DNA of 64,000 bases from positions 62,001-126,000 of the forward strand of contig JBPWQW010000005.1 in the NCBI GenBank assembly GCA_051814705.1, written 5' to 3'. Made by a program: the position numbers and the translations under genes. Position 1 is the stretch's first letter, and each line of letters begins with the position of its first letter. Positions 42,078-50,474 of the stretch are shown in pieces. The notes under the pieces are model-generated. The model worked only from the letters and a program-made list of their open reading frames with translations, searched no databases and was not told the origin of the DNA. This stretch comes from Geojedonia sp051814705. Its GTDB lineage: Bacteria; Bacteroidota; Bacteroidia; Flavobacteriales; Flavobacteriaceae.

Positions 42078-43703
42078 ATGCTATCGGTTTCTAATCTTTC
42101 TGTTCAATTTGGAAAACGCATTCTTTTTGACGAGGTCAACATCACCTTTAATACAGGTAACTGTTACGGCATTATAGGTGCTAATGGTTCAGGTAAATCT
42201 ACGTTTTTAAAGATTTTGGCAGGAAAAAAAGATCCGACTTCGGGTCAAGTGCATTTGGAACCTGGTAAAAGAATGTCGGTTTTAGAACAAAACCATAATG
42301 TTTATGATGAGCATACCGTATTAGAAACGGTCATCATGGGCAATACAACTTTGTTTAAGATCAAGACCGAAATGGATGCCTTGTATGCGGATTACTCCGA
42401 CAAAAATGCGGATAAAATTGGAGAGCTTCAGGTACAATTTGAAGAGATGAATGGTTGGAATGCCGACAGTGATGCTGCTGCAATGTTATCAAATTTGGGA
42501 ATTAAAGAAGAATACCATTACACCCTGATGCAGGATATGGATGGGAAACAAAAGGTAAGGGTGTTGTTGGCACAAGCACTTTTTGGAAATCCAGATGTTT
42601 TGATTATGGATGAGCCGACCAACGATTTAGATTATGAAACCATTTCGTGGTTAGAAAACTTTTTGGCAAATTACGACAATTGCGTGATTGTAGTGTCACA
42701 TGACCGACACTTTTTGGATGCGGTCTGTACTCATGTATCCGATATCGATTTTGGAAAAATTAATCACTTTTCGGGTAATTATACCTTTTGGTATGAATCG
42801 TCACAGTTAGCAGCAAGGCAGCGTGCTCAACAAAATAAAAAGGCCGAAGAAAAGAAAAAGGAACTGGAAGAATTTATTAGACGCTTTTCTGCCAATGTTG
42901 CCAAATCCAAACAGGCAACCAGTAGAAAGAAAATGATCGATAAGCTTAATATTTCGGAAATTAAGCCTTCAAGCAGACGTTATCCAGCTATTATTTTTGA
43001 GCGTGATAGAGAAGCTGGTGATCAAATTTTAAATATCGAAAACCTTTCAGCATCGATAGACGGTGAAGTGTTATTTCAAAATGTGCATATTAATCTTGCA
43101 AAAGGAGACAAAGTGGTGGTGTATTCGAAAGATTCAAGGGCTGCAACGGCATTTTATCAAATTTTAAATGGCAATGAAAAAGCAAGTTCAGGTAAATTTG
43201 AATGGGGAATTACGACGTCACAATCTTATTTACCATTAGAAAACAGTTCATTTTTCAACAATAAATTATCGCTAGTAGATTGGTTGCGCCAATGGGCTAC
43301 AACCGAAGAGGAACGAGAAGAAGTTTATATCCGTGGTTTTCTTGGCAAAATGATCTTTAGCGGCGAAGAAGCTCTTAAAACAGCCAATGTCTTATCTGGT
43401 GGTGAAAAAGTGCGTTGTATGCTGAGCCGTATGATGATGATGAGAGCCAATGTGTTGATGCTGGATGAACCTACTAACCACTTGGATTTGGAGAGTATCA
43501 CGGCATTCAATAACTCTTTGAAGAATTTTAAGGGTACTGTTTTGTTCACTACTCATGACCACGAATTTGCTCAAACCTTAGCCAATAGAGTCATTGAATT
43601 GACACCAAATGGCGTTTTGGATAGATATATGACGTTTGAAGATTATATGAGTGATAAAAAGATAAAAGAGCAGCGAGAAAAAATGTACGCCATTACCGCC
43701 TAA
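42078..43703 (+). CDS. ybiT: ABC-F family ribosome-associated ATPase, YbiT type
   Basis: 541 residues, two ABC domains joined by the ABC-F linker (about 240-310: LAARQRAQQNKKAEEKKKELEEF). Domain 1 has an intact Walker A (GANGSGKST, about 34-42) and Walker B (VLIMDEPTNDLD) but a degenerate signature (DMDGKQKVR), as in YbiT. Domain 2 has an intact signature (VLSGGEKVR) and Walker B (VLMLDEPTNHLD), but its Walker A position reads YSKDSRAA (about 350-357), so one ATP site should be weak or dead. ABC-F proteins bind the ribosomal E site. Divergent promoter region with the TlpA-like gene. Confidence 0.93.
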   Translation: MLSVSNLSVQFGKRILFDEVNITFNTGNCYGIIGANGSGKSTFLKILAGKKDPTSGQVHLEPGKRMSVLEQNHNVYDEHTVLETVIMGNTTLFKIKTEMDALYADYSDKNADKIGELQVQFEEMNGWNADSDAAAMLSNLGIKEEYHYTLMQDMDGKQKVRVLLAQALFGNPDVLIMDEPTNDLDYETISWLENFLANYDNCVIVVSHDRHFLDAVCTHVSDIDFGKINHFSGNYTFWYESSQLAARQRAQQNKKAEEKKKELEEFIRRFSANVAKSKQATSRKKMIDKLNISEIKPSSRRYPAIIFERDREAGDQILNIENLSASIDGEVLFQNVHINLAKGDKVVVYSKDSRAATAFYQILNGNEKASSGKFEWGITTSQSYLPLENSSFFNNKLSLVDWLRQWATTEEEREEVYIRGFLGKMIFSGEEALKTANVLSGGEKVRCMLSRMMMMRANVLMLDEPTNHLDLESITAFNNSLKNFKGTVLFTTHDHEFAQTLANRVIELTPNGVLDRYMTFEDYMSDKKIKEQREKMYAITA

Positions 43704-43718
43704 AACCTATTAATTTAA

Positions 43719-43746
43719 AAGCCCATTATTTCTGGGCTTTTTTTTT
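43719..43746. terminator. Bidirectional intrinsic terminator
   Basis: AAAGCCCA-TTATTTC-TGGGCTTT with a T run on the plus strand and an A run before it, so it can serve both ABC-F and the convergent DUF2007 gene, whose stop codon it touches. Confidence 0.9.
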
Positions 43747-43978
43747 ATTTCAACTCGGCATTGACTTCTTCTACAATGGGAATAGCAAGTGCCAATTCGT
43801 CTTTATTGACATAAAGTTCTTGAAAGCCTTGTATGGCAGATCCAAATCCGGCTAACCTTCCAGATTCAGACTCGTCTTTTACAATGGCATTAATGCCTGC
43901 AACATTAAGTCTATCCAATACCAATTGAACTATAATAAAACTGCCCGAAAACACTTTAATGTAATTACTGTCTGTCAT
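43745..43978 (-). CDS. DUF2007 small signal-transducing-like protein
   Basis: 77 residues, a ferredoxin-like small domain: YIKVFSGSFIIVQLVLDRLNVAGI, an Asp/Glu/Ser loop, then GSAIQGFQELYVNKDELALAIPIVEE. It matches DUF2007, sometimes called putative signal-transducing protein; related to PII-like folds. Ligand unknown. Monocistronic, in the cytoplasm. The 255-base gap upstream holds no gene, only the next terminator. Confidence 0.85.
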   Translation of the reverse strand: MTDSNYIKVFSGSFIIVQLVLDRLNVAGINAIVKDESESGRLAGFGSAIQGFQELYVNKDELALAIPIVEEVNAELK

Positions 43979-44173
43979 GATCTTTTACTTAAAAAATAAT
44001 CAATAAGATACAAAAAAATTCGATGTGTTCAGTTTTTTGCTATTCATTAATTGTGGGCTAAAATAAATGATTTTCAAAGCTCTAAAAAATCCATCCTAAG
44101 AGTTACAATACATAAAAAATTAAAACCGTTTGCATGAAATGAAACGGTGGAAATCTAACAAAGGAAAATAAAA

Positions 44174-44214
44174 AAGCCCCTTCTCCTTAAATCAGGAATG
44201 AAGAGGCTTTTTTT
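44174..44214 (-). terminator. Intrinsic terminator of the peroxiredoxin operon
   Basis: Stem AAGCCTCTTC against GAAGGGGCTT (one G-T pair) with a T run in the minus-strand direction, 20 bases after the DUF6952 stop. Also T-rich on the plus strand. Confidence 0.75.
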
Positions 44215-44233
44215 CTTGCTATTAATCGGGACT

Positions 44234-44491
44234 TTATTTGTCTATTGAACCCAAAACACGTTGCATAAAGTTGTTTAAAGCTTCTTTTTTTGGAGTGCCA
44301 TCTTTTATCATTTTAGTCACTTCAATAGCTCCATACATATTAGAAATGAGCTCGCCAATAACATCTAATTCTTCATCTTTTAGTGAAGGCACTTCTGTTA
44401 AGGCCTCCAAAGTTTCAATGGTTTCTATAACGAAATCTTCATCATTGTCTTCAATAAATTGTGTAAGATGTTTTATAACGGGTAATTTCAT
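44234..44491 (-). CDS. DUF6952 family small protein
   Basis: 85 residues, all alpha and acidic: MKLPVIKHLTQFIEDNDEDFVIETIETLEALTE. It matches DUF6952, a family found next to thioredoxin and peroxiredoxin genes in Flavobacteriaceae. It follows the thioredoxin gene by 17 bases and is the last gene of the peroxide-defence operon. The role is unknown; the context suggests an accessory in thiol redox or peroxiredoxin function. Confidence 0.8.
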   Translation of the reverse strand: MKLPVIKHLTQFIEDNDEDFVIETIETLEALTEVPSLKDEELDVIGELISNMYGAIEVTKMIKDGTPKKEALNNFMQRVLGSIDK

Positions 44492-44508
44492 TTTAAATGA
44501 TTTTATGG

Positions 44509-44814
44509 TTAAGCAACCTCGTTTACTAAATTCTGCAATACTTCAAACTTGTTTGTTTGTACTTGGTTTACAAATTTTCCATCTTTAAAAGTTGCAAAAG
44601 TTGGTAAGTTGTCAACTGTTGCCAATTTGCGCGATTCAGGGAATTTTTCGGCATCAGCAATTACAAAGGTTGCATTAGTTTTTTCAGCAGCTAATTTTTT
44701 AAATTTAGGTTTCATAATACGACAATTGCCACACCAAGTTGCGGAAAATTGCACAATAACCAAATCCTTTGTGTTGATGATATCTTGTAAATTGTCTTGT
44801 TCTAATTCTTGCAT
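44509..44814 (-). CDS. Thioredoxin family protein
   Basis: 101 residues, a compact cytoplasmic thioredoxin with active site WCGNC (Cys28, Cys31; Asn in place of the usual Pro-adjacent residue) and a cis-Pro loop DNLPTFATF. It lies between the peroxiredoxin and DUF6952 genes, so it is probably the reductant for the peroxiredoxin. The gap to the peroxiredoxin gene contains a hairpin. Confidence 0.93.
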   Translation of the reverse strand: MQELEQDNLQDIINTKDLVIVQFSATWCGNCRIMKPKFKKLAAEKTNATFVIADAEKFPESRKLATVDNLPTFATFKDGKFVNQVQTNKFEVLQNLVNEVA

Positions 44815-44837
44815 AATATTTTATAATAATCAAAAAT

Positions 44838-44875
44838 CAAATTCCAAATACCAAGCGCTTATGGTTTGGAATTTG
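44838..44875. repeat. Inverted repeat between peroxiredoxin and thioredoxin genes
   Basis: CAAATTCCAAATACC pairs with GGTTTGGAATTTG with a 2-base bulge and a 10-base loop. No T run; it is probably an mRNA-processing or stabilising hairpin giving different expression levels within the operon, or a dispersed repeat. Confidence 0.5.
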
Positions 44876-44902
44876 GAAAGTGATTCTTGGAATTTAATTT
44901 TT

Positions 44903-45541
44903 TTAATGAGTAGCTAAATAAGCAGCAGCCCCTTTTCTGTTGGCTGTCATGGCGTCTTTACCTTCTTCCCAGTTTGCAGGACACACTTCACCATTTTTTT
45001 GTACGTGTGTATAAGCGTCAATTAAGCGTAAATACTCTTTAACATTGCGCCCAATAGGCATATGGTTAATGCCTTCGTGGAAAACGGTTCCTTCTTCGTC
45101 AATAAGGTAAATTGCTCTGTACGTGACGTTGTCCCCTTCAACTATGAATAATCCAGTGTTATCATCATAATCACCTTCAGTGATGTCTAAAATCCCTAAA
45201 GCCGATGCTAAATTTCTGTTGGTATCTGCTAAAATAGGATAGGTAACACCTTCAATACCACCATTGTCTTTGGCCGTGTTTAACCAAGCAAAATGTACTT
45301 CGGGGGTATCACAAGATGCGCCAATAACAAGCGTGTTGCGTTTTTCAAATTCTTTTAATGATTCTTGGAATGCGTGTAATTCTGTTGGACACACAAAAGT
45401 GAAATCTTTTGGATACCAAAATAAAACTACTTTTTTCTTGTTGTTAACTGCTTCTTCAAGGACGTTCACTTTAAAAGTGTCTCCCATTTCATCCATTGCG
45501 TTAACGCTTAAGTTTGGAAATTTTCTTCCTACAATTGCCAT
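44903..45541 (-). CDS. 2-Cys peroxiredoxin
   Basis: 212 residues. The peroxidatic cysteine is Cys51 in FTFVCPTELHAF; the resolving cysteine is Cys187 in EVCPANW near the C-terminus. Further family features: SCDTPEVHFAW and PIGRNVKEYLRLIDA. It reduces hydrogen and organic peroxides in the cytoplasm. It is first in an operon with thioredoxin and DUF6952. The GG[I/V]G- and YF-motifs of over-oxidation-sensitive peroxiredoxins are not evident. Confidence 0.95.
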   Translation of the reverse strand: MAIVGRKFPNLSVNAMDEMGDTFKVNVLEEAVNNKKKVVLFWYPKDFTFVCPTELHAFQESLKEFEKRNTLVIGASCDTPEVHFAWLNTAKDNGGIEGVTYPILADTNRNLASALGILDITEGDYDDNTGLFIVEGDNVTYRAIYLIDEEGTVFHEGINHMPIGRNVKEYLRLIDAYTHVQKNGEVCPANWEEGKDAMTANRKGAAAYLATH

Positions 45542-45687
45542 GTGCTTATATTTTATAAATTACTAATTTTTAGTAGCACAAAGATATACACAGGGTACCT
45601 CGAATAGGGGGTTTTCAAATTCTGATTTTTAATGTAACGATAGATTTTAGTTATCGTAAATTAAAATCAATATAATTTTTAACTATT

Positions 45688-47172
45688 CTACTTCTTATCA
45701 GCAAGTTGCCTGATCTTAATTTTAAAAGCAGCAAAAAGGAGTGTCATAAACGGACTTAACCAGTTAAATACAGCATAACCAGCATACTGTAAAGTGTCAA
45801 CACCTAAAACACCACTTTGGTATGCGCCGCAGGTATTCCAAGGCACTAAAACGGATGTTACCGTACCACTATCTTCTAATGTTCGCGATAAATTTTCAGG
45901 AGCCAGCCCTTTATCCTTAAAAGCCTTGGCGTACATTTTACCGGGGACAACAATTGCCAAATATTGATCACTTGCCGTAACATTTAATGCCAAACAACTA
46001 GCAACGGTACTTGCAAACAATCCGAAAGTGGTATGAAATAATTTTAGCAGAGATTTGCTGATGGTTGTTAAGGCGCCAATAGCATCCATAACACCACCAA
46101 ATGTCATGGCACAAATAATTAACCAAATGGTTCCCATCATTTTGGTCATTCCTCCAGCAGTAAATAATCCTTTTAAAGCCTCATTATCAGTTGGTATGGA
46201 AGTCTCAACCGTGATGGCGTTCATAATGCCTTTATAGCCTGAAGTAAAATCTAAGTTCGTACCACCTCCAATTATGGCGACTATATGAGGTTGAAAAATT
46301 AATGCGGCTAACCCACCTAATAAGGTCCCAATTAAGAGTGCTATTAAAGGTGAAGTTTTTTTAACAATTAAAACAATTACAATTAGAGGAACCACAAATA
46401 ACCATGGGCTAACACTAACTGATGATTTGATGGCTTGTAATATTTCGTGAATATCTGCTGTGCCTGTAGGTTCTAAATTGAGGCCGATAATGATAAATAC
46501 TATTAAAGTTATGATTATAGTGGGCGTGGTAGTATAAAGCATATAGCGGATGTGCGTAAACAAATCGGTTCCAGCCATAGCAGGTGCGAGATTGGTTGTG
46601 TCACTCATGGGTGAGATTTTATCTCCAAAATAAGCTCCAGACAGTACAGCTCCTGCAGTCATGCCTAAAGGAATTCCCAAGGCGCCCGCGATTCCCACCA
46701 AAGCAATTCCCACCGTAGCAGAAGTGGTCCAACTACTACCAGTAGCAACCGAAATGATGGCACAAATTATAACACAGGCAGGAAGAAAAATTGTCGGATT
46801 TAAAATTTGCAATCCATAATAAATCATAGTTGGGATAATACCACTAATAAGCCAGGTACCAGCGAGAGCACCAACCATAAGGAGGATCAGTATGGCTCCG
46901 GTTGTGGATTTAATATTTTCGGCCACCTCTTCCATCATTTGTTCAAAGGTCACCTTGTTGAACAAGCCAACAATGGCAGCCACTGCAGCTCCTAATAGCA
47001 GCACAAATTGATTTGATCCACTCAACGCATCGTTTCCAAAAGCGAATACATTATAGGCCAGCATTCCAACCAAAGCAATTACAGGAATTAAGGCTTCCCA
47101 AATATTAAGTTCCTTATTGACTACAATGTGTTCGTCCTGTGGATGCTTAGGTTTTATGTTTTGGCTTTTCAT
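45688..47172 (-). CDS. nhaC: Na+/H+ antiporter NhaC
   Basis: 494 residues with about 11-12 membrane helices. NhaC-like stretches include SGAYFGDKISPMSDTTNLAPAMAGTD (a conserved ion-path segment), LAIVVPGKMYAKAFKDKGLAPENLSRTLEDSGTVTS and LVPWNTCGAYQ. It exchanges Na+ for H+ (or malate/lactate in relatives) across the cytoplasmic membrane, in line with a marine lifestyle. Monocistronic; no clear promoter seen in the 120-base gap upstream. Confidence 0.94.
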   Translation of the reverse strand: MKSQNIKPKHPQDEHIVVNKELNIWEALIPVIALVGMLAYNVFAFGNDALSGSNQFVLLLGAAVAAIVGLFNKVTFEQMMEEVAENIKSTTGAILILLMVGALAGTWLISGIIPTMIYYGLQILNPTIFLPACVIICAIISVATGSSWTTSATVGIALVGIAGALGIPLGMTAGAVLSGAYFGDKISPMSDTTNLAPAMAGTDLFTHIRYMLYTTTPTIIITLIVFIIIGLNLEPTGTADIHEILQAIKSSVSVSPWLFVVPLIVIVLIVKKTSPLIALLIGTLLGGLAALIFQPHIVAIIGGGTNLDFTSGYKGIMNAITVETSIPTDNEALKGLFTAGGMTKMMGTIWLIICAMTFGGVMDAIGALTTISKSLLKLFHTTFGLFASTVASCLALNVTASDQYLAIVVPGKMYAKAFKDKGLAPENLSRTLEDSGTVTSVLVPWNTCGAYQSGVLGVDTLQYAGYAVFNWLSPFMTLLFAAFKIKIRQLADKK

Positions 47173-47292
47173 AAATTGTACTTTAATTATTGAGTGGTAA
47201 TGTTACAATTTTTGAATAACCTTTGCAAATGGAACTATAAAAGCTCAAAAAAAAATCTTGATTTTAATCTGATAAATTTATTTGATTTTCAA

Positions 47293-48516
47293 TCAAACAG
47301 CGTCAATATGGTGTTCCAAAATATTAAGCTTTTCCATGCAGTTGCGCATCATGTTGTAGGTGCGTTCTATATCGCCATCCAAACCAATCGAAAACCTAAT
47401 TAAACCATCGCTTAAGCCCATTTCCTGTTGTTCTTCAATTGGGATTTCTGATGAAGTTGAAGATCCTGGCGCACTAAACAAGGTTTTGTAAAAACCTAGA
47501 CTGACTGCTAAGTAGCCTAAATTATTCTCCTGCATCATTTCCATTAGAGTATTAGCCTTTTCCAAAGATCCCGCGTCGATGGTCAATATTCCACCATAAC
47601 CATATTTTTCATTCATCATGCTTTTAAACAAGTCATGAGAAGGATGCGATTTCAACCCAGGATATACGGTTTTTAACCCATCAGCTTCAAATTTATTAGC
47701 CAGATAAAGGGCATTATAACTGTGTTGTTGCATTCGAATGTGAAGGGATCTTAAATTTTTTAAAACTGAAGCCGCTCGCAAACTATCCATGGTAGCGCCC
47801 AATAGCATACAAGCACCATTATTTACATTTCTAAGGTCATTTATTAAGTCTTGAGTGCCACAAATAACTCCGGCGACTGTATCTGAAGTCCCATTTATGA
47901 ATTTGGTTAAACTGTGAATTACGACATCTGCTCCTAATTTTATTGGTGAGATGGATAAAGGCGAAAACGTATTATCAACTACAAGTTTTAGATTGTGTCG
48001 TTTTGCAATTTCAGAAAGTCTTTTAACATCAGCAACTTCCAGTAACGGATTGCTTACAGATTCACAATAAATTACTTTCGTATTTGGTGTAATGGCAGCT
48101 TCAACCAGATCAAGTTTTGTAACATCCACAAAAGTGGTTCCAACGCTAAACCGAGGCATAAAGTTTTTCATAAAAGCATAAGTTCCGCCGTAAATTGTCC
48201 TACTGGAAACGATATGGTCTCCACTTCCACAGTATTGTAGCAAAACACCGGTAATGGCTCCCATTCCAGATGCCGTTACCGTTGCAGCCTCTGTACCTTC
48301 CATGGCAGCTAAAGCTTTTCCTAAATATAAGTTGGAAGGCGAGGAGTGACGTGAATATAAATAACACCCGTCGGCATTGCCTTCAAAGGTATCGAACATG
48401 GTTTTTGCAGATAAAAAGGTATAGGTTGAAGAATCGGAAATTGAAGGGTTGACACCTCCAAATTCTCCAAAGTATTGAAGATCTTGTATTTGGTTTGCGG
48501 GCTTAAATTTTTTCAT
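47293..48516 (-). CDS. Cys/Met-metabolism PLP enzyme (methionine gamma-lyase-like)
   Basis: 407 residues, gamma-family PLP enzyme. YSRHSSPSNLYLGKALAAMEGTEAA holds the phosphate-binding Tyr/Arg; the PLP lysine is in VIHSLTKFINGTSD; VVDNTFSPL is the Asp that pairs with the pyridine nitrogen. Relatives are methionine gamma-lyase, cystathionine beta/gamma-lyase and O-acetylhomoserine sulfhydrylase; substrate cannot be fixed. It is divergent from an Lrp/AsnC regulator, which is a likely controller. Confidence 0.88.
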   Translation of the reverse strand: MKKFKPANQIQDLQYFGEFGGVNPSISDSSTYTFLSAKTMFDTFEGNADGCYLYSRHSSPSNLYLGKALAAMEGTEAATVTASGMGAITGVLLQYCGSGDHIVSSRTIYGGTYAFMKNFMPRFSVGTTFVDVTKLDLVEAAITPNTKVIYCESVSNPLLEVADVKRLSEIAKRHNLKLVVDNTFSPLSISPIKLGADVVIHSLTKFINGTSDTVAGVICGTQDLINDLRNVNNGACMLLGATMDSLRAASVLKNLRSLHIRMQQHSYNALYLANKFEADGLKTVYPGLKSHPSHDLFKSMMNEKYGYGGILTIDAGSLEKANTLMEMMQENNLGYLAVSLGFYKTLFSAPGSSTSSEIPIEEQQEMGLSDGLIRFSIGLDGDIERTYNMMRNCMEKLNILEHHIDAV

Positions 48517-48658
48517 AATGTTAATGTTGAGGTCACTTCAAATGGATTCAATTAGAAAATCCAAACTGACGGTTTTGGTTATATAAGACAAAGTTGCAAT
48601 AGCTTAGATTAAAAAACAATGATCATTATCATAATTAGAATATAAATCTAAAAGAATG

Positions 48659-48666
48659 TATATTTG
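48659..48666 (+). promoter_or_regulatory. Candidate -7 box for the Lrp gene
   Basis: TATATTTG in the 208-base divergent gap. A nearby ATGATCATTAT stretch (48618-48628) is partly palindromic and could be an Lrp site. Confidence 0.4.
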
Positions 48667-48724
48667 TAGATATAATATGGAAATTAACTCATTTAAATAG
48701 TGTATTCCTGAAAATTTTTCAATT

Positions 48725-49183
48725 ATGAGTTTTGATGATACAGATAAAAAACTACTAGCGTTATTACAGTTAGATTGTAAGCAAACTACTAAAGAATTAT
48801 CCTATAAACTTAATTTATCGGTCACGGCAGTGTACGAACGGATCAAAAAACTGGAACGTGAAGGTATTATTGATAGTTATGTGGCGTTAATAAATAAAGA
48901 AAAAGTAGAACGTGCTTTTGTTGCCTTTTGCCATATTAAATTGGTACAACATACACAAGACCATGTCGTTAGGTTTGAAAAGGAAGTTGCCGATTTACCT
49001 GAAGTTTTAGAATGTTATCATATTAGTGGTGACTACGATTATTTATTAAAAGTCTTGGTTCAAGACATGAAAGCGTTTAGGGAATTTATGATAAAAAAAT
49101 TGACTTCAATCAATCATATTGGAAGCACACATAGCATGTTTGTCATCAACGAGGTAAAACACACCACAGCCATAAACATTTAA
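48725..49183 (+). CDS. Lrp/AsnC family transcriptional regulator
   Basis: 152 residues. Winged helix-turn-helix at the N-terminus (DTDKKLLALLQLDCKQTTKELSYKLNLSVTAVYERIKKLEREGII). The C-terminal RAM/ligand domain holds PEVLECYHISGDYDYLLKV. It probably senses an amino acid and controls the divergent Cys/Met PLP enzyme. Its stop is 3 bases before the ATG of the CPBP-like membrane protein, so the two are co-transcribed. Confidence 0.94.
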   Translation: MSFDDTDKKLLALLQLDCKQTTKELSYKLNLSVTAVYERIKKLEREGIIDSYVALINKEKVERAFVAFCHIKLVQHTQDHVVRFEKEVADLPEVLECYHISGDYDYLLKVLVQDMKAFREFMIKKLTSINHIGSTHSMFVINEVKHTTAINI

Positions 49184-49186
49184 TTG

Positions 49187-49813
49187 ATGAACTCCACAGC
49201 GTATAAACTAATTGAGTTTTTTATCCTTTTTATTGTATTGCCGATAAGTTTTGCTTTAGATTACCCTTTATGGTTTAAAATGATCGTTGGTTTTGTTGGG
49301 TTTATTTACATCATTTATGTGTTATTAAAAGTTGAAAACAAAAGATTTAAAATAGCAACAGATTTAAATTGGAAAGCATTTTGGAAATTCACATTTCTAA
49401 AATTCGTCGGGATAGCCCTATTAACTAGTTTATATGTTTGGTTATTTGACAAGGACAATTTATTTGAGATCCTTATCAACAAGCCTAAACTGTGGTTTAT
49501 TATTTTGTTTGTCTATAGTTTATTGTCGGTATATCCGCAGGAGCTTATTTATAGGACCTTTTATTTTAAGCGCTATCAAGAGTTGTATTCAAATGAGAGG
49601 TTGTTTCTATTTGTCAATGCCATTGTGTTTTCTTTAGCACATATATTTTTTATGAATGCTCTGGTCATTGTTCTTACATTTTTAGGAGGTATTTTGTTTG
49701 CCTTGACCTTCAAAAAAACCAAGTCAACGTTGTTGGTTTCTATTGAACACGCCATTTATGGGTGCTGGTTATTTACGGTGGGTATGGGAAGCATGCTTGG
49801 TTTTCCATCCTAA
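49187..49813 (+). CDS. CPBP-family intramembrane protease-like protein
   Basis: 208 residues from ATG at 49187, with about six membrane helices. CPBP motifs: YPQELIYRTF (the first Glu of the usual EExxxR is Gln here), SLAHIFFMN (His) and VSIEHAIYG (His). Members cleave membrane proteins or process prenylated peptides; the Gln substitution leaves activity uncertain. It follows the Lrp gene directly and may share its regulation. Confidence 0.75.
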   Translation: MNSTAYKLIEFFILFIVLPISFALDYPLWFKMIVGFVGFIYIIYVLLKVENKRFKIATDLNWKAFWKFTFLKFVGIALLTSLYVWLFDKDNLFEILINKPKLWFIILFVYSLLSVYPQELIYRTFYFKRYQELYSNERLFLFVNAIVFSLAHIFFMNALVIVLTFLGGILFALTFKKTKSTLLVSIEHAIYGCWLFTVGMGSMLGFPS

Positions 49814-49889
49814 AAATTAACATAAAGACATGTTAAACAGCAAGGTAGTTCAATAAATTATGGGTATTTTTTCTAAAAATTAATCCATT

Positions 49890-50393
49890 ATGCAACGCAG
49901 TCAATTCATTAAATCAGCAGGAATCGCCTCTTTATTAATTCCAACAACCGCATTATTTTCTTTTAATAAATTTGAAGACGACCCTCAATTGGACAAAGCT
50001 TTAGTTGAAGAATTTGTGGGTAAATCGCATAGCAATCCAGATCGTGTTAAAGAACTTTTGGAAGCATATCCAACCTTAATCAATGCCGCACACGATTGGA
50101 AATTTGGTGATTTTGAAACTGGTTTTGGAGCCGCAAGTCATGTGGGCAATAAAGAATTGGTTCAGTATTTTTTAGATCATGGCGCTCAAGCTAATATTTT
50201 TACGGCAGCATTGTTTGGCCGAATGGATATTATTAAGCCCATGTTGGATTTTTCACCTAGTATTCTTCATGCTAAAGGGCCACACGGCTTTACCTTATTG
50301 CATCACGCCAATAAAGGCGGTGAATATGCGCTTGAAGTTAGGGAATACCTGATGTCATTGGGTCTAAATGAAACAAAAATCCCATTGTATTAA
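49890..50393 (+). CDS. Ankyrin-repeat protein with N-terminal signal
   Basis: 167 residues. The N-terminus MQRSQFIKSAGIASLLIPTTALF looks like an export signal with a single membrane-like stretch. Ankyrin-like helix pairs follow (FGAASHVGNKELVQYFLDHGAQANIFTAALFGRMDIIKPMLD; GFTLLHHANKGG). Probably a protein-binding module outside the cytoplasm. Partner unknown. Separated from the CPBP gene by 76 bases and from lpd by a promoter. Confidence 0.8.
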   Translation: MQRSQFIKSAGIASLLIPTTALFSFNKFEDDPQLDKALVEEFVGKSHSNPDRVKELLEAYPTLINAAHDWKFGDFETGFGAASHVGNKELVQYFLDHGAQANIFTAALFGRMDIIKPMLDFSPSILHAKGPHGFTLLHHANKGGEYALEVREYLMSLGLNETKIPLY

Positions 50394-50408
50394 GTCTTGT
50401 TTTTTTTA

Positions 50409-50438
50409 TTGCCTTCCCATAAAACATTCGTATTTTTG
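50409..50438 (+). promoter_or_regulatory. Promoter of lpdA
   Basis: TTG (50409-50411), exactly 19 bases, TATTTTTG (50431-50438): a perfect Bacteroidota-type promoter, 36 bases before the chosen start codon. Confidence 0.8.
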
Positions 50439-50474
50439 TAGTCATTTTAATAAAATTTGATTAAACAAAATCTC

